Shown here: piece by piece, positions 14,345 to 20,098 of the stretch
How positions within the stretch are numbered: the first letter of the stretch is position 1
Layout: every line of letters starts with the position of its first letter
Translations under genes and position numbers: made by a program
Assembly: GCA_946482115.1 (NCBI GenBank)
Contig: CAMLQP010000023.1
Coordinates: forward strand, 1-20,098
Source: an uncultured Comamonadaceae bacterium
Lineage (GTDB): Bacteria; Pseudomonadota; Gammaproteobacteria; Burkholderiales; Burkholderiaceae
Length of the DNA: 20,098 nucleotides
Direction: 5' to 3'
Notes under the pieces: generated by a model
The model's input: the letters and a program-made list of their open reading frames with translations, nothing else
Database searches by the model: none
Told to the model about the DNA's origin: nothing

Positions 14345-15001
14345 ATGGCCAAGGCCGTACTCACCATCAGCAGCAAGAACTACGGCGCCTGGGCCTTGCG
14401 CGGCTGGCTGATGTGCAAGCTGGCCGGGCTGGACTTCGAGGAGGAGATCATCCCGCCCGACGATCCGGCGATGAAGGCCGAGATCCTGCTGCTGGCCTCG
14501 TCCATGCGGGTGCCGGCGCTGCGGCACAACGGTATCCATGTGTGGGACACGCTGGCCATCGGCGAATACCTGGCCGAGGTGAAGCCGCGCGCCGGCCTGC
14601 TGCCGGCCGACGCGGCGGCCCGCGCGCACTGCCGCGCGATCTGTGGCGAGATGCATTCGGGTTTCAGTGCCATGCGCGGTTCGCTGCCGATGAACATCAA
14701 GGGCCATTTCCCGGGGTTCAAGGTGTGGTCGCGTGCGCAGGCCGACATCGACCGGGTGCTGGAGATCTGGGCCGACTGTTTTGAGCGCTACGGCGGGCCG
14801 TACCTGTTCGGCAGCAAGCCCTGCATGGCCGATGCGATGTACGCACCGGTGGTGACGCGTTTCCTGAGCTACGACGTGCCGCTGGATGCCGACAGCGCCG
14901 CCTATTGCCAGCGCATCATGGCGCTGCCGGCGATGGGTGCCTGGGTCAAGGCGGCGCGGGAGGAGCCCGAGGAGATTGACGAGCTGGATGCGGAGTTCTG
15001 A
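14345..15001 (+). CDS. Glutathione S-transferase family protein
   Basis: A 218-residue cytosolic GST. The N-terminal thioredoxin-like domain (about 1-80) opens with LTISSKNYGAWALR (candidate catalytic S9/S10 or Y13) and has the cis-proline in MRVPAL near residue 58, followed by the helical domain (about 90-215) with FGSKPCMADAMYAP, the conserved N-capping/hydrophobic-staple-like region. The class and substrate are not clear. The start has GAGGAG seven bases upstream and a candidate sigma-54 promoter before it. It is divergent from phaZ and is followed by the palindromic repeat pair, which could act as its terminator. Confidence 0.9.
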   Translation: MAKAVLTISSKNYGAWALRGWLMCKLAGLDFEEEIIPPDDPAMKAEILLLASSMRVPALRHNGIHVWDTLAIGEYLAEVKPRAGLLPADAAARAHCRAICGEMHSGFSAMRGSLPMNIKGHFPGFKVWSRAQADIDRVLEIWADCFERYGGPYLFGSKPCMADAMYAPVVTRFLSYDVPLDADSAAYCQRIMALPAMGAWVKAAREEPEEIDELDAEF

Positions 15002-15018
15002 AGGGCTGCTGCCTTCTC

Positions 15019-15120
15019 GCCCTCGGACGTGGGGTGACTGACTCCGCGACTGTCCCCCGAGGCCGCGTTGCGGCCTCTCCTCCTTTATGTCGCTGCGCCA
15101 GTCACCCCACGCCCGAGGGC
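15019..15120. repeat. Palindromic intergenic element A
   Basis: A 102-base element with outer arms of 22 bases (15019-15040 and 15099-15120) that are inverted complements with one mismatch. Inside are two boxes also found, inverted, in element B: CTCCGCGACTGTCCCCC at 15042-15058 and the 22-base box at 15077-15098 (contains CTCCTCCTTTATGTCGCTG). Between them is a small hairpin AGGCCGC-N3-GCGGCCT. It lies between the convergent GST and cupin stops. It could be a REP/BIME-like dispersed element or a bidirectional terminator. Confidence 0.75.
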
Positions 15121-15166
15121 AACCCACGTGCCGGCGCGCCAGCGTTGGTGTGCCAGCACCGTTTCA

Positions 15167-15262
15167 GATCGGGGTGATGGGGTGCCCTGCGCAGCGGCAT
15201 AAAGGAGGAGCCGCGCAGCGGCGGGGGACAGCCGCGGAGCAGGGCACCCCGTCGCCCCGATC
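15167..15262. repeat. Palindromic intergenic element B (inverted relative to A)
   Basis: A 96-base element with 24-base outer arms (15167-15190 and 15239-15262) that are complementary except for two positions that would be G-U pairs in RNA. It carries the same two boxes as element A in the other orientation: the 22-base box at 15189-15210 (contains CATAAAGGAGGAG) and GGGGGACAGCCGCGGAG at 15223-15239, around a small hairpin CCGC-GCA-GCGG. Outer arms share only GGGGTG with element A yet stay self-complementary. The 46-base spacer between A and B (15121-15166) shows no gene. The element ends 21 bases before the cupin stop. Confidence 0.75.
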
Positions 15263-15283
15263 CCGCGAGGTCTCAGAAAAACA

Positions 15284-15706
15284 CTACTTCCAAGGCGTGG
15301 AGGGTGGAATCTCGCACACCGGCTCCACATCCACCGTCTTGAAATCCGCCGGCGAGACGATTTCCAGGTATTCCATGTCGGGCGAGTAGTCGAACAGGTA
15401 GTGGCGTATGCCCGGGCGCTGGTGCACCACGTCGCCAGCCTCCACCAGCGTTTCCTGGTCTTCGTACATGAAACGCGCCCAGCCCTTCACCATGATCACG
15501 ATCTGGAAATCCGCCTCATGCCGGTGCCAGCCCGTGCCCCCTTCCGGTGCCATGTTCGCCTTCACCAGGTGCGCGATCACCTTTCCGTGCGTCGCCTCGG
15601 CGATCCCCAGGTCGCGGTAGAGGAAAAAATCCCGCAGGCCGCCGCCGACATAGGCGGTGTCCTGCGGTTTGACGTGGGAGAACTCGGTGCCGGTACGGTC
15701 AAGCAT
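15284..15706 (-). CDS. Cupin-domain protein
   Basis: A 140-residue single-domain cupin. The metal-binding motif 1 is GWHRHEADFQ (H61, H63, with Q68 in the usual Glu position) and motif 2 supplies H102 in PGIRHYLFDY. Between them run the beta-barrel strands IVIMVKGWARFMYE and TLVEAGDVVHQRPG. It may be a small dioxygenase, isomerase or ligand-binding protein; the sequence does not say which. ATG 15706 has a perfect GGAGG a few bases upstream; a longer reading from 15754 is less likely. It is divergent from aroC across 101 bases, and its stop faces the palindromic elements. Confidence 0.85.
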   Translation of the reverse strand: MLDRTGTEFSHVKPQDTAYVGGGLRDFFLYRDLGIAEATHGKVIAHLVKANMAPEGGTGWHRHEADFQIVIMVKGWARFMYEDQETLVEAGDVVHQRPGIRHYLFDYSPDMEYLEIVSPADFKTVDVEPVCEIPPSTPWK

Positions 15707-15794
15707 GGGAACCTCCTTCAACACGTGGGTGTGCTGCGCTGCAGCATCAAGCATGAAGCGTTCCAGTCCCGCCGGGCCCGGCCGGAGCCTCTGG

Positions 15795-15800
15795 GATAAT
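15795..15800 (+). promoter_or_regulatory. Candidate -10 box for aroC (near-leaderless)
   Basis: GATAAT, preceded by TGG, lies only seven bases before the aroC ATG. If used as a -10 box, the transcript would start at or beside the start codon, giving a leaderless message. This fits the absence of a ribosome site before ATG 15808. No clear -35 box is seen at 17 bases. Tentative. Confidence 0.35.
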
Positions 15801-15807
15801 CCGCCGC

Positions 15808-16905
15808 ATGAGCGGCAACACCCTTGGCAACCTCTTCGCAGTCACCAACTTCGGTGAATCCCACGGCCCGGCCATCGGCTGCGTGATCGACGGCTGCCCG
15901 CCGGGGATGGAGCTGTCCGAGGCCGACATCCAGCCCGAGCTGGACCGCCGCCGCCCCGGCACCAGCAAATTCGTGACCCAGCGCAACGAGGCCGACCAGG
16001 TCGAAATCCTCAGCGGCGTCTATCAGGGCAAGACCACCGGCACACCCATCGCGCTGCTGATCCGCAACACCGACCAGCGCAGCAAGGACTACGGCGACAT
16101 CGCCCAGACCTTCCGCCCCGGCCACGCCGATTACACCTACTGGCACAAGTACGGCATCCGCGACCCGCGCGGCGGCGGGCGCTCGTCGGCACGGCTGACC
16201 GCGCCCACCGTGGCCGCCGGCGCGGTGGCGCGCAAATGGCTGAAAGAACGCTACGGCACCACCTTCCGGGGTTGCATGACGCAGATCGGCGAGGTGGTCA
16301 TCCCGTTCGAGTCCTGGGACCACGTGGACCACAACCCCTTCTTCGCGCCCGTGGCTGACGTCAGCGCGCTGGAGGACTACATGAACGCGCTGCGCAAGAG
16401 CGGCGATTCGTGCGGCGCGAAGCTGCGCGTCACGGCCAGCGGCATGCCCGTGGGCCTGGGCGAGCCGCTGTACGACAAGCTCGATGCCGACATCGCCTTT
16501 GCGATGATGGGTCTCAACGCCGTCAAGGGCGTGGAGATCGGCGCCGGCTTCGCCAGCGTGGCGCACAAGGGCAGCACCCACGGTGATTCGCTCACGCCCA
16601 CCGGCTTTGCCAACAACAACGCCGGTGGCGTGTTGGGCGGCATCAGCACCGGGCAGGACCTGGAAGTGGCCATCGCCATCAAGCCCACCAGCTCCATCCT
16701 GATCCCGCGCGAGACCATAGACGTGGCCGGCCAGCCGGCCGAGATCATCACCAAGGGCCGGCACGACCCCTGCGTGGGCATACGCGCCACGCCCATCGCC
16801 GAGGCGCTGCTGGCGCTGGTGGTGATGGAGCACGCGCTGCGCCAGCGCGCGCAGTGCGGCGACGTGAAGGTGAGCACGCCCGACATCGCAGCGGTGCGGC
16901 GTTGA
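15808..16905 (+). CDS. aroC: Chorismate synthase
   Basis: A 365-residue chorismate synthase, the last step of the shikimate pathway: it converts 5-enolpyruvylshikimate-3-phosphate to chorismate, using reduced FMN. All signatures are present: NFGESHG (14-20, with H19), the catalytic-loop histidine H106 in [22 protein letters not shown] near 123-130, and the C-terminal [17 protein letters not shown]. Length and start agree with the bacterial family. No good Shine-Dalgarno sequence precedes the ATG. The stop overlaps the next gene's probable TTG start. The product feeds aromatic amino acids, folate and quinones; the downstream permease has no obvious link to this. Confidence 0.98.
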   Translation: MSGNTLGNLFAVTNFGESHGPAIGCVIDGCPPGMELSEADIQPELDRRRPGTSKFVTQRNEADQVEILSGVYQGKTTGTPIALLIRNTDQRSKDYGDIAQTFRPGHADYTYWHKYGIRDPRGGGRSSARLTAPTVAAGAVARKWLKERYGTTFRGCMTQIGEVVIPFESWDHVDHNPFFAPVADVSALEDYMNALRKSGDSCGAKLRVTASGMPVGLGEPLYDKLDADIAFAMMGLNAVKGVEIGAGFASVAHKGSTHGDSLTPTGFANNNAGGVLGGISTGQDLEVAIAIKPTSSILIPRETIDVAGQPAEIITKGRHDPCVGIRATPIAEALLALVVMEHALRQRAQCGDVKVSTPDIAAVRR

Positions 16906-18077
16906 GCCAGCGCCAGGCACTGCTGCCGTTCGCCGGGCTGTCCGCGAGTTACTTCGCGCACATCGGCTTTTTCAACCCCTACCTGCCCCTGTGGCTCAAG
17001 GACATGGGGCTGGGGCTGTTCGCCATCAGCGTGCTGACCTCGGTGCAGTCCGCCACCCGGCTGTTCGCGCCCTATGCCTGGGGCTGGCTCAGCGACCACA
17101 CGGGCGAACGCGTCAAGCTGATGCGCTACAGCGCCACGGCGGCGCTGCTGCTGTCGCTGGGCCTGTGGCTGGACCTGGGTTTTACCGGGCTGTTCGTGCT
17201 GCTGCTCCTGCTGTTCACCCACACCAGCTCGATGATGCCGATGAGCGAGGCCGCCATGGCCCACCTGGTCAGCCAGGGCGGCGGCTTCGACGCCCGGCGC
17301 TATGGTCGGGTCCGGCTGTGGGGCTCGCTCGGTTTCCTGGTCACGGTGCTGCTGGCCGGCGCCTGGTTTGAGCGCGACGGCATGGGCAGTTTCCCGGCCT
17401 GGGCCTTCGTCACGCTGGCGGCCGTCACGGCCAGCGTCTGGTGGATGCCCGACCACAAGGAAGCCGCGCCCGCCGAAGCCGAACGCCCGGCGCTGGCGCC
17501 CGTGCTGCGCCAGCCGGTGGTGCGCTGGTTCTTCGCCACGCTGTTCTTCCACGTGCTGTCGCACATCTTCATCTACGTGTTCCTTTCGCTCTACCTGGAC
17601 TCGCTGGGCTTCAGCAAGGCGGTGATCGGCGTGCTGTGGGCGGTGTCGGTGGTGCTGGAGGTGGCCTGGTTCTTCACCCAGGGCCGCTGGCTGCCGCGCC
17701 TGTCGCTGAGCCACTGGCTGCTGCTCGCGGCGGCACTCACGGCGTTGCGCATGGGGCTGATGGCGGCCTGGCCGGTATTCCTGGTGCTGCTGGGGGCGCA
17801 GGTGTTGCATGCGGTGACTTTCGCGGCGCACCACACCAGCTGCATCGCGCTGCTGTCGCACCATTTCCCGGGCCGGCTGCGCGGGCGCGGCCAGGCGCTC
17901 TACGCGGTCGTGGGTTACGGCTTTCCCGGCGTGATCGGCGGGCTGGGCGGTGGCTGGATCAGCGCCCGCTGGGGGCTGGACATGGTCTATGCCGTGGGCA
18001 CGCTCACCGGGCTGGCGGCCACGGCCTGCGCGCTCAGGGTGGTGCGTCTGGAGCGGCCGGCCGCCGCAGCGGGTTGA
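16902..18077 (+). CDS. MFS transporter (MFS_1-like, HcaT-related)
   Basis: A 391-residue major facilitator permease with about twelve hydrophobic helices. The first opens directly with [27 protein letters not shown], the pattern of the MFS_1-like branch that includes the phenylpropionate permease HcaT and nucleoside symporters. The loop between helices 2 and 3 has [11 protein letters not shown], matching the MFS motif G-x-x-x-D-x-x-G-R. The start chosen is TTG 16902, overlapping the aroC TGA, because it places the first helix at the usual distance; a GTG at 16854 would add 16 polar residues inside aroC and is an alternative. The substrate is unknown. The 3' end overlaps the convergent EamA gene by 44 bases. 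Confidence 0.87.
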   Translation: MSQRQALLPFAGLSASYFAHIGFFNPYLPLWLKDMGLGLFAISVLTSVQSATRLFAPYAWGWLSDHTGERVKLMRYSATAALLLSLGLWLDLGFTGLFVLLLLLFTHTSSMMPMSEAAMAHLVSQGGGFDARRYGRVRLWGSLGFLVTVLLAGAWFERDGMGSFPAWAFVTLAAVTASVWWMPDHKEAAPAEAERPALAPVLRQPVVRWFFATLFFHVLSHIFIYVFLSLYLDSLGFSKAVIGVLWAVSVVLEVAWFFTQGRWLPRLSLSHWLLLAAALTALRMGLMAAWPVFLVLLGAQVLHAVTFAAHHTSCIALLSHHFPGRLRGRGQALYAVVGYGFPGVIGGLGGGWISARWGLDMVYAVGTLTGLAATACALRVVRLERPAAAAG

Positions 18078-18924
18078 AGCCCGTGACGAGCGTGCAGGCC
18101 AGCAGCACCAGCGCGCCGCCCGCGAAGATGCCGGGGCTCAGGGCCTCGCCCAGGAACAGGTGGCCCCAGGTGACACCGAACACCGGGATCATGAACATGG
18201 GCATCATCGACGCCACCGGCGAGATGTGCCGCACCACCCGCAGGTGCATCCAGTAGGCCAGCCCCGAGGTCACGACGCCCAGCACCGCCACCGCGCCGGC
18301 TGCGCCCCAGCTGAAGCCGGCCTGCGGCGCGGCGGCCAGCCCCAGTGGGGTGATCATCAGCAGCGCCGCCAGATGGATGGCGGCAGAGATGGCCAGCGGC
18401 TCCGTGTGGTGGGTGGCCCGCTTCATCAGCGGGGTGGCGATGCCGAAGCTGGCCGATGCCAGCACGCAGGCGCCGGCGGCCAGCAGCGTTTCGGGCGTCG
18501 GCGACAGCGGCCCCAGCCGCACGATCAGGCCGACGCCGACGAAACCCGCCAGGCAGCCCAGCAGCTTGCGGCGGGTGAGCGTGTCCTCCTTGAACCAGGC
18601 GGACGACAGGGTGCCGAACACCACGGCCGTGGTGTTGAGCAGGGCGCCGTAGCCCGCCGGCAGGCGGATCAGCGCCCAGGCATAGAGCACGAAGGGGGCG
18701 ACGACGGTGAGCGCGCCCAGCATCAGCAGCTCGCGCCAGCGCCGCCACGGCCAGTGCTGGCCCAGCCAGTGCATCACCACCGCCAGCGTGGCCGTGGCCA
18801 GGGCCACGCGCGTGAACGCCAGCATGTTGGGCCCGAGCACGGGGCTGGCGACGCGGATGAACAGGAAGGAGGCGCCCCAGAGCGCCGACAGCAGGACGAG
18901 CTGCGAGAAATGACGGGTTTTCAC
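18034..18924 (-). CDS. EamA/DMT-family permease
   Basis: A 296-residue drug/metabolite transporter with ten hydrophobic helices in two EamA repeats (about 8-135 and 148-280). Typical features are ALWGASFLFIRVA in helix 1, the GALLNTTAVVFGTL segment, and TSGLAYWMHLRVVRHISPVASM with GEALSPGIFAGGALVL in the second repeat. Such proteins export amino acids, nucleotides or other metabolites; the substrate cannot be told. The start is GTG 18924, fifteen bases after the PACE gene's stop, so the two probably form an operon of efflux functions. The stop region overlaps the MFS gene. Confidence 0.9.
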   Translation of the reverse strand: MKTRHFSQLVLLSALWGASFLFIRVASPVLGPNMLAFTRVALATATLAVVMHWLGQHWPWRRWRELLMLGALTVVAPFVLYAWALIRLPAGYGALLNTTAVVFGTLSSAWFKEDTLTRRKLLGCLAGFVGVGLIVRLGPLSPTPETLLAAGACVLASASFGIATPLMKRATHHTEPLAISAAIHLAALLMITPLGLAAAPQAGFSWGAAGAVAVLGVVTSGLAYWMHLRVVRHISPVASMMPMFMIPVFGVTWGHLFLGEALSPGIFAGGALVLLACTLVTGFNPLRRPAAPDAPP

Positions 18925-18939
18925 CGCCGCGATTGTCGG

Positions 18940-19365
18940 TCAGCCCGCCACCGTGGCCGCCGGGGGGCCGAATACCCGGTCGAAGCACCAGGTGAACACG
19001 AAGGTGTAGACCAGGAAGAACACGATCAGCCAGAGGTCGAGCACGAAGGCGTGCAACAGCCCGATGTCCAGCCACCAGGCGATGGTGGGCACCAGGGCCA
19101 GCACCAGGCCGACCTCGAAGCCCGCGGCATGCAGCACGCGGCGCATCACGGTGCGTTCGCGGCTGGCCTGGCGCGATTCCCAGCGCTCGAAGGCGGTGTT
19201 GTAGATCAGGTTCCAGACCACGGCGATGGCCGAGGCCATGACCGACAGCACACCGGAATGGGCCATGCCCTGGCCCGACAGCACGGCCAGTCCCAGGGTG
19301 GCAAACAGGATGGCCAGGGCCTCGTACAGGGTGACGTAGACGATTTTGCGTTGAATGCCTTGCAT
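18940..19365 (-). CDS. PACE-family efflux transporter (AceI-like)
   Basis: A 141-residue protein with four hydrophobic helices (about 8-30, 35-56, 78-100 and 103-128) forming two bacterial transmembrane-pair repeats. This is the layout of the proteobacterial antimicrobial compound efflux (PACE) family. The helix-1 Glu essential in Acinetobacter AceI is present at the same position (E15, in LYEALAI), and the conserved WNLIYNTAFERWE block follows helix 2. AceI pumps out chlorhexidine and, physiologically, short diamines, driven by protons. It is divergent from a LysR gene across 66 bases, like aceI/aceR, and precedes the EamA permease in the same direction. The substrate here is inferred from family only. 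Confidence 0.9.
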   Translation of the reverse strand: MQGIQRKIVYVTLYEALAILFATLGLAVLSGQGMAHSGVLSVMASAIAVVWNLIYNTAFERWESRQASRERTVMRRVLHAAGFEVGLVLALVPTIAWWLDIGLLHAFVLDLWLIVFFLVYTFVFTWCFDRVFGPPAATVAG

Positions 19366-19389
19366 GGGCTGGACTTTATGTGTCCTTGT

Positions 19390-19425
19390 CTGATATAAAA
19401 AGTCAGGTATTTTCAGTTTTTCTGA
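19390..19425. promoter_or_regulatory. Candidate LysR operator between PACE and LysR genes
   Basis: The 66-base AT-rich gap holds four half-sites: CTGA at 19390, TCAG at 19403, TCAG at 19413 and CTGA at 19422. They form two facing dyads, CTGA-N9-TCAG and TCAG-N5-CTGA. Such paired dyads between a LysR gene and its divergent target are the usual regulator-binding layout. On the plus strand TATAAA (19394-19399) lies within the first dyad and could be a -10 box for the regulator. Inferred from sequence symmetry. Confidence 0.5.
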
Positions 19426-19431
19426 TAGATC

Positions 19432-20098
19432 ATGGCGTTCACCAGCGACAGCGTGGCGGTTTTCCTAGCGGTTCTGGACCACGGCTCTTTCTCGGCCGCG
19501 GCCCGGGCATTGGGCCGGGTTCCGTCGGCCGTGAGCATGGCCATCGGCAACCTGGAGGCCGAACTGGACCTGGCGCTGTTCGAGCGCGGCGGACGCGAGC
19601 CCCGGCCCAGCGCGGCGGCGCGGGCGCTGGAGCCGCAGGCGCGCCAGATCGCCCAGCAGCTGCGCCAGCTGCAAGCGCATGCGCAGGCACTGCACCAGGG
19701 GCTGGAGTCGCGGCTGGTGCTGGCGGTGGCGCCCGAGCTGCTGGCCACCCACTGGAGCGACGCGCTGGCCGCGCTGGCCGCCGAGCACCCCGGGCTGGAG
19801 GTGGAGGTGCTGGTGGCGCCGCAGGCCGACGCGCTGCGGCAGTTGCACGAAGGCAGTGCCCAGCTGGCGCTGGTGTTCGAGCGCCCCAGCCTCGACGGCC
19901 GGGAGGACTTCCAGGAAGTGGGCAGCGAGACTCTGGTGGCCGTGATGTCGCCCGCCCACCCGCTGCTGGCCGGCGGGCCGCGCGCGCTGCGCTCGGAGCA
20001 CGTGATCCAGACCCGCCAGATCGTGGTGGCGGGACGCGAGGCCGTGAGCGACCCGCGCTTTGTGCTGGCGCGCCAGCACTGGCGCACCGACAGCCACC
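19432..20098 (+). CDS. LysR-family transcriptional regulator (3' end outside window)
   Basis: The first 222 residues of a LysR-type regulator are visible and the frame runs off the window. The helix-turn-helix lies at about residues 5-60 (DHGSFSAAARALGRVPSAVS, then LALFERGGREP), and the effector domain begins near residue 90 with RLVLAVAPELL. It is divergent from the PACE transporter gene, so by analogy with AceR it probably activates the pump in response to a diamine or biocide. The ATG at 19432 lacks a clear Shine-Dalgarno sequence; the candidate operator lies directly upstream. Confidence 0.92.
   Translation, partial: MAFTSDSVAVFLAVLDHGSFSAAARALGRVPSAVSMAIGNLEAELDLALFERGGREPRPSAAARALEPQARQIAQQLRQLQAHAQALHQGLESRLVLAVAPELLATHWSDALAALAAEHPGLEVEVLVAPQADALRQLHEGSAQLALVFERPSLDGREDFQEVGSETLVAVMSPAHPLLAGGPRALRSEHVIQTRQIVVAGREAVSDPRFVLARQHWRTDSH

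Noticed and set aside
13667..15001. A 444-codon plus-strand frame ending with the GST
   Set aside because: The GST domain and its GAGGAG ribosome site start at 14345; earlier codons are antisense to phaZ.
13022..15127. A 701-codon minus-strand frame containing phaZ
   Set aside because: The phaZ family match begins at 14233; the upstream part runs antisense through the GST gene and has no family features.
15019..15262. Possible CRISPR array
   Set aside because: Only two copies are present, inverted rather than direct, with internal dyads, no regular spacers and no cas genes.
15085..15389. Small open frames on both strands across the palindromic elements
   Set aside because: They span the repeat structure, have no family resemblance and lack ribosome sites; the palindromes explain the sequence better.
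17950..19398. A long plus-strand frame rich in Gln, His and Arg opposite the EamA and PACE genes
   Set aside because: The opposite strand encodes two clear membrane-protein families; the composition is that of a GC-rich shadow frame.

Overview
The window is GC-rich, densely packed chromosomal DNA from a betaproteobacterium of the order Burkholderiales, most likely family Comamonadaceae (Hydrogenophaga/Acidovorax-like). The placement is inferred from the proteins (DUF2069 beside a long YihY, an intracellular PHB depolymerase with a cysteine nucleophile, an orphan Bug-type binding protein, AroC followed by an MFS_1-like permease) and from very short gaps between genes. I see no rRNA, tRNA, CRISPR array, transposase or phage gene. 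Twenty-two protein genes are supported; the first and last are cut by the window edges.

Layout. Positions 1-2533 hold small housekeeping-type genes: the 5' end of a DUF2069 protein, divergent yihY, a stand-alone CheY-like receiver, an Mpo1-like (DUF962) membrane protein and a divergent thioredoxin-fold protein. Positions 2520-8551 are one leftward transcription unit: metY-type sulfhydrylase, alpha/beta hydrolase, DUF2157 membrane protein, DUF4401/GDYXXLXY membrane protein and cytochrome P450. The last three junctions are all 4-base ATGA overlaps. Rightward from 8647 lie a CBS-pair protein and an ornithine cyclodeaminase/pyrroline-carboxylate reductase-like enzyme joined by a GTGA overlap. Positions 9988-13044 are a catabolic-looking module: an adenosine-deaminase-like hydrolase and a Bug solute-binding protein, with a divergent LysR regulator. 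Then come phaZ (PHB depolymerase) and a divergent glutathione S-transferase with a near-consensus sigma-54 promoter.

The 282-base gap at 15002-15283 contains two long palindromic elements in opposite orientation that share conserved boxes. These are the most striking non-coding structure in the window. After them come a cupin, chorismate synthase (aroC) overlapped by an MFS permease, an EamA-type permease, a PACE-family efflux protein, and a divergent LysR regulator whose shared intergenic region holds a set of CTGA/TCAG half-sites.

How the parts work together: the region is mostly a string of independent small operons, many meeting tail to tail with overlapping 3' ends. Three linkages look functional: the coupled metY-to-P450 operon, the ADA-like/Bug/LysR module, and the PACE/LysR pair, which resembles the known AceI/AceR arrangement. 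Nothing here is clearly a new defence or mobile system. The best leads are the palindromic pair, the sigma-54 promoter at the phaZ/GST divergence, the altered substrate pocket of the ADA-like enzyme, and the P450 operon.
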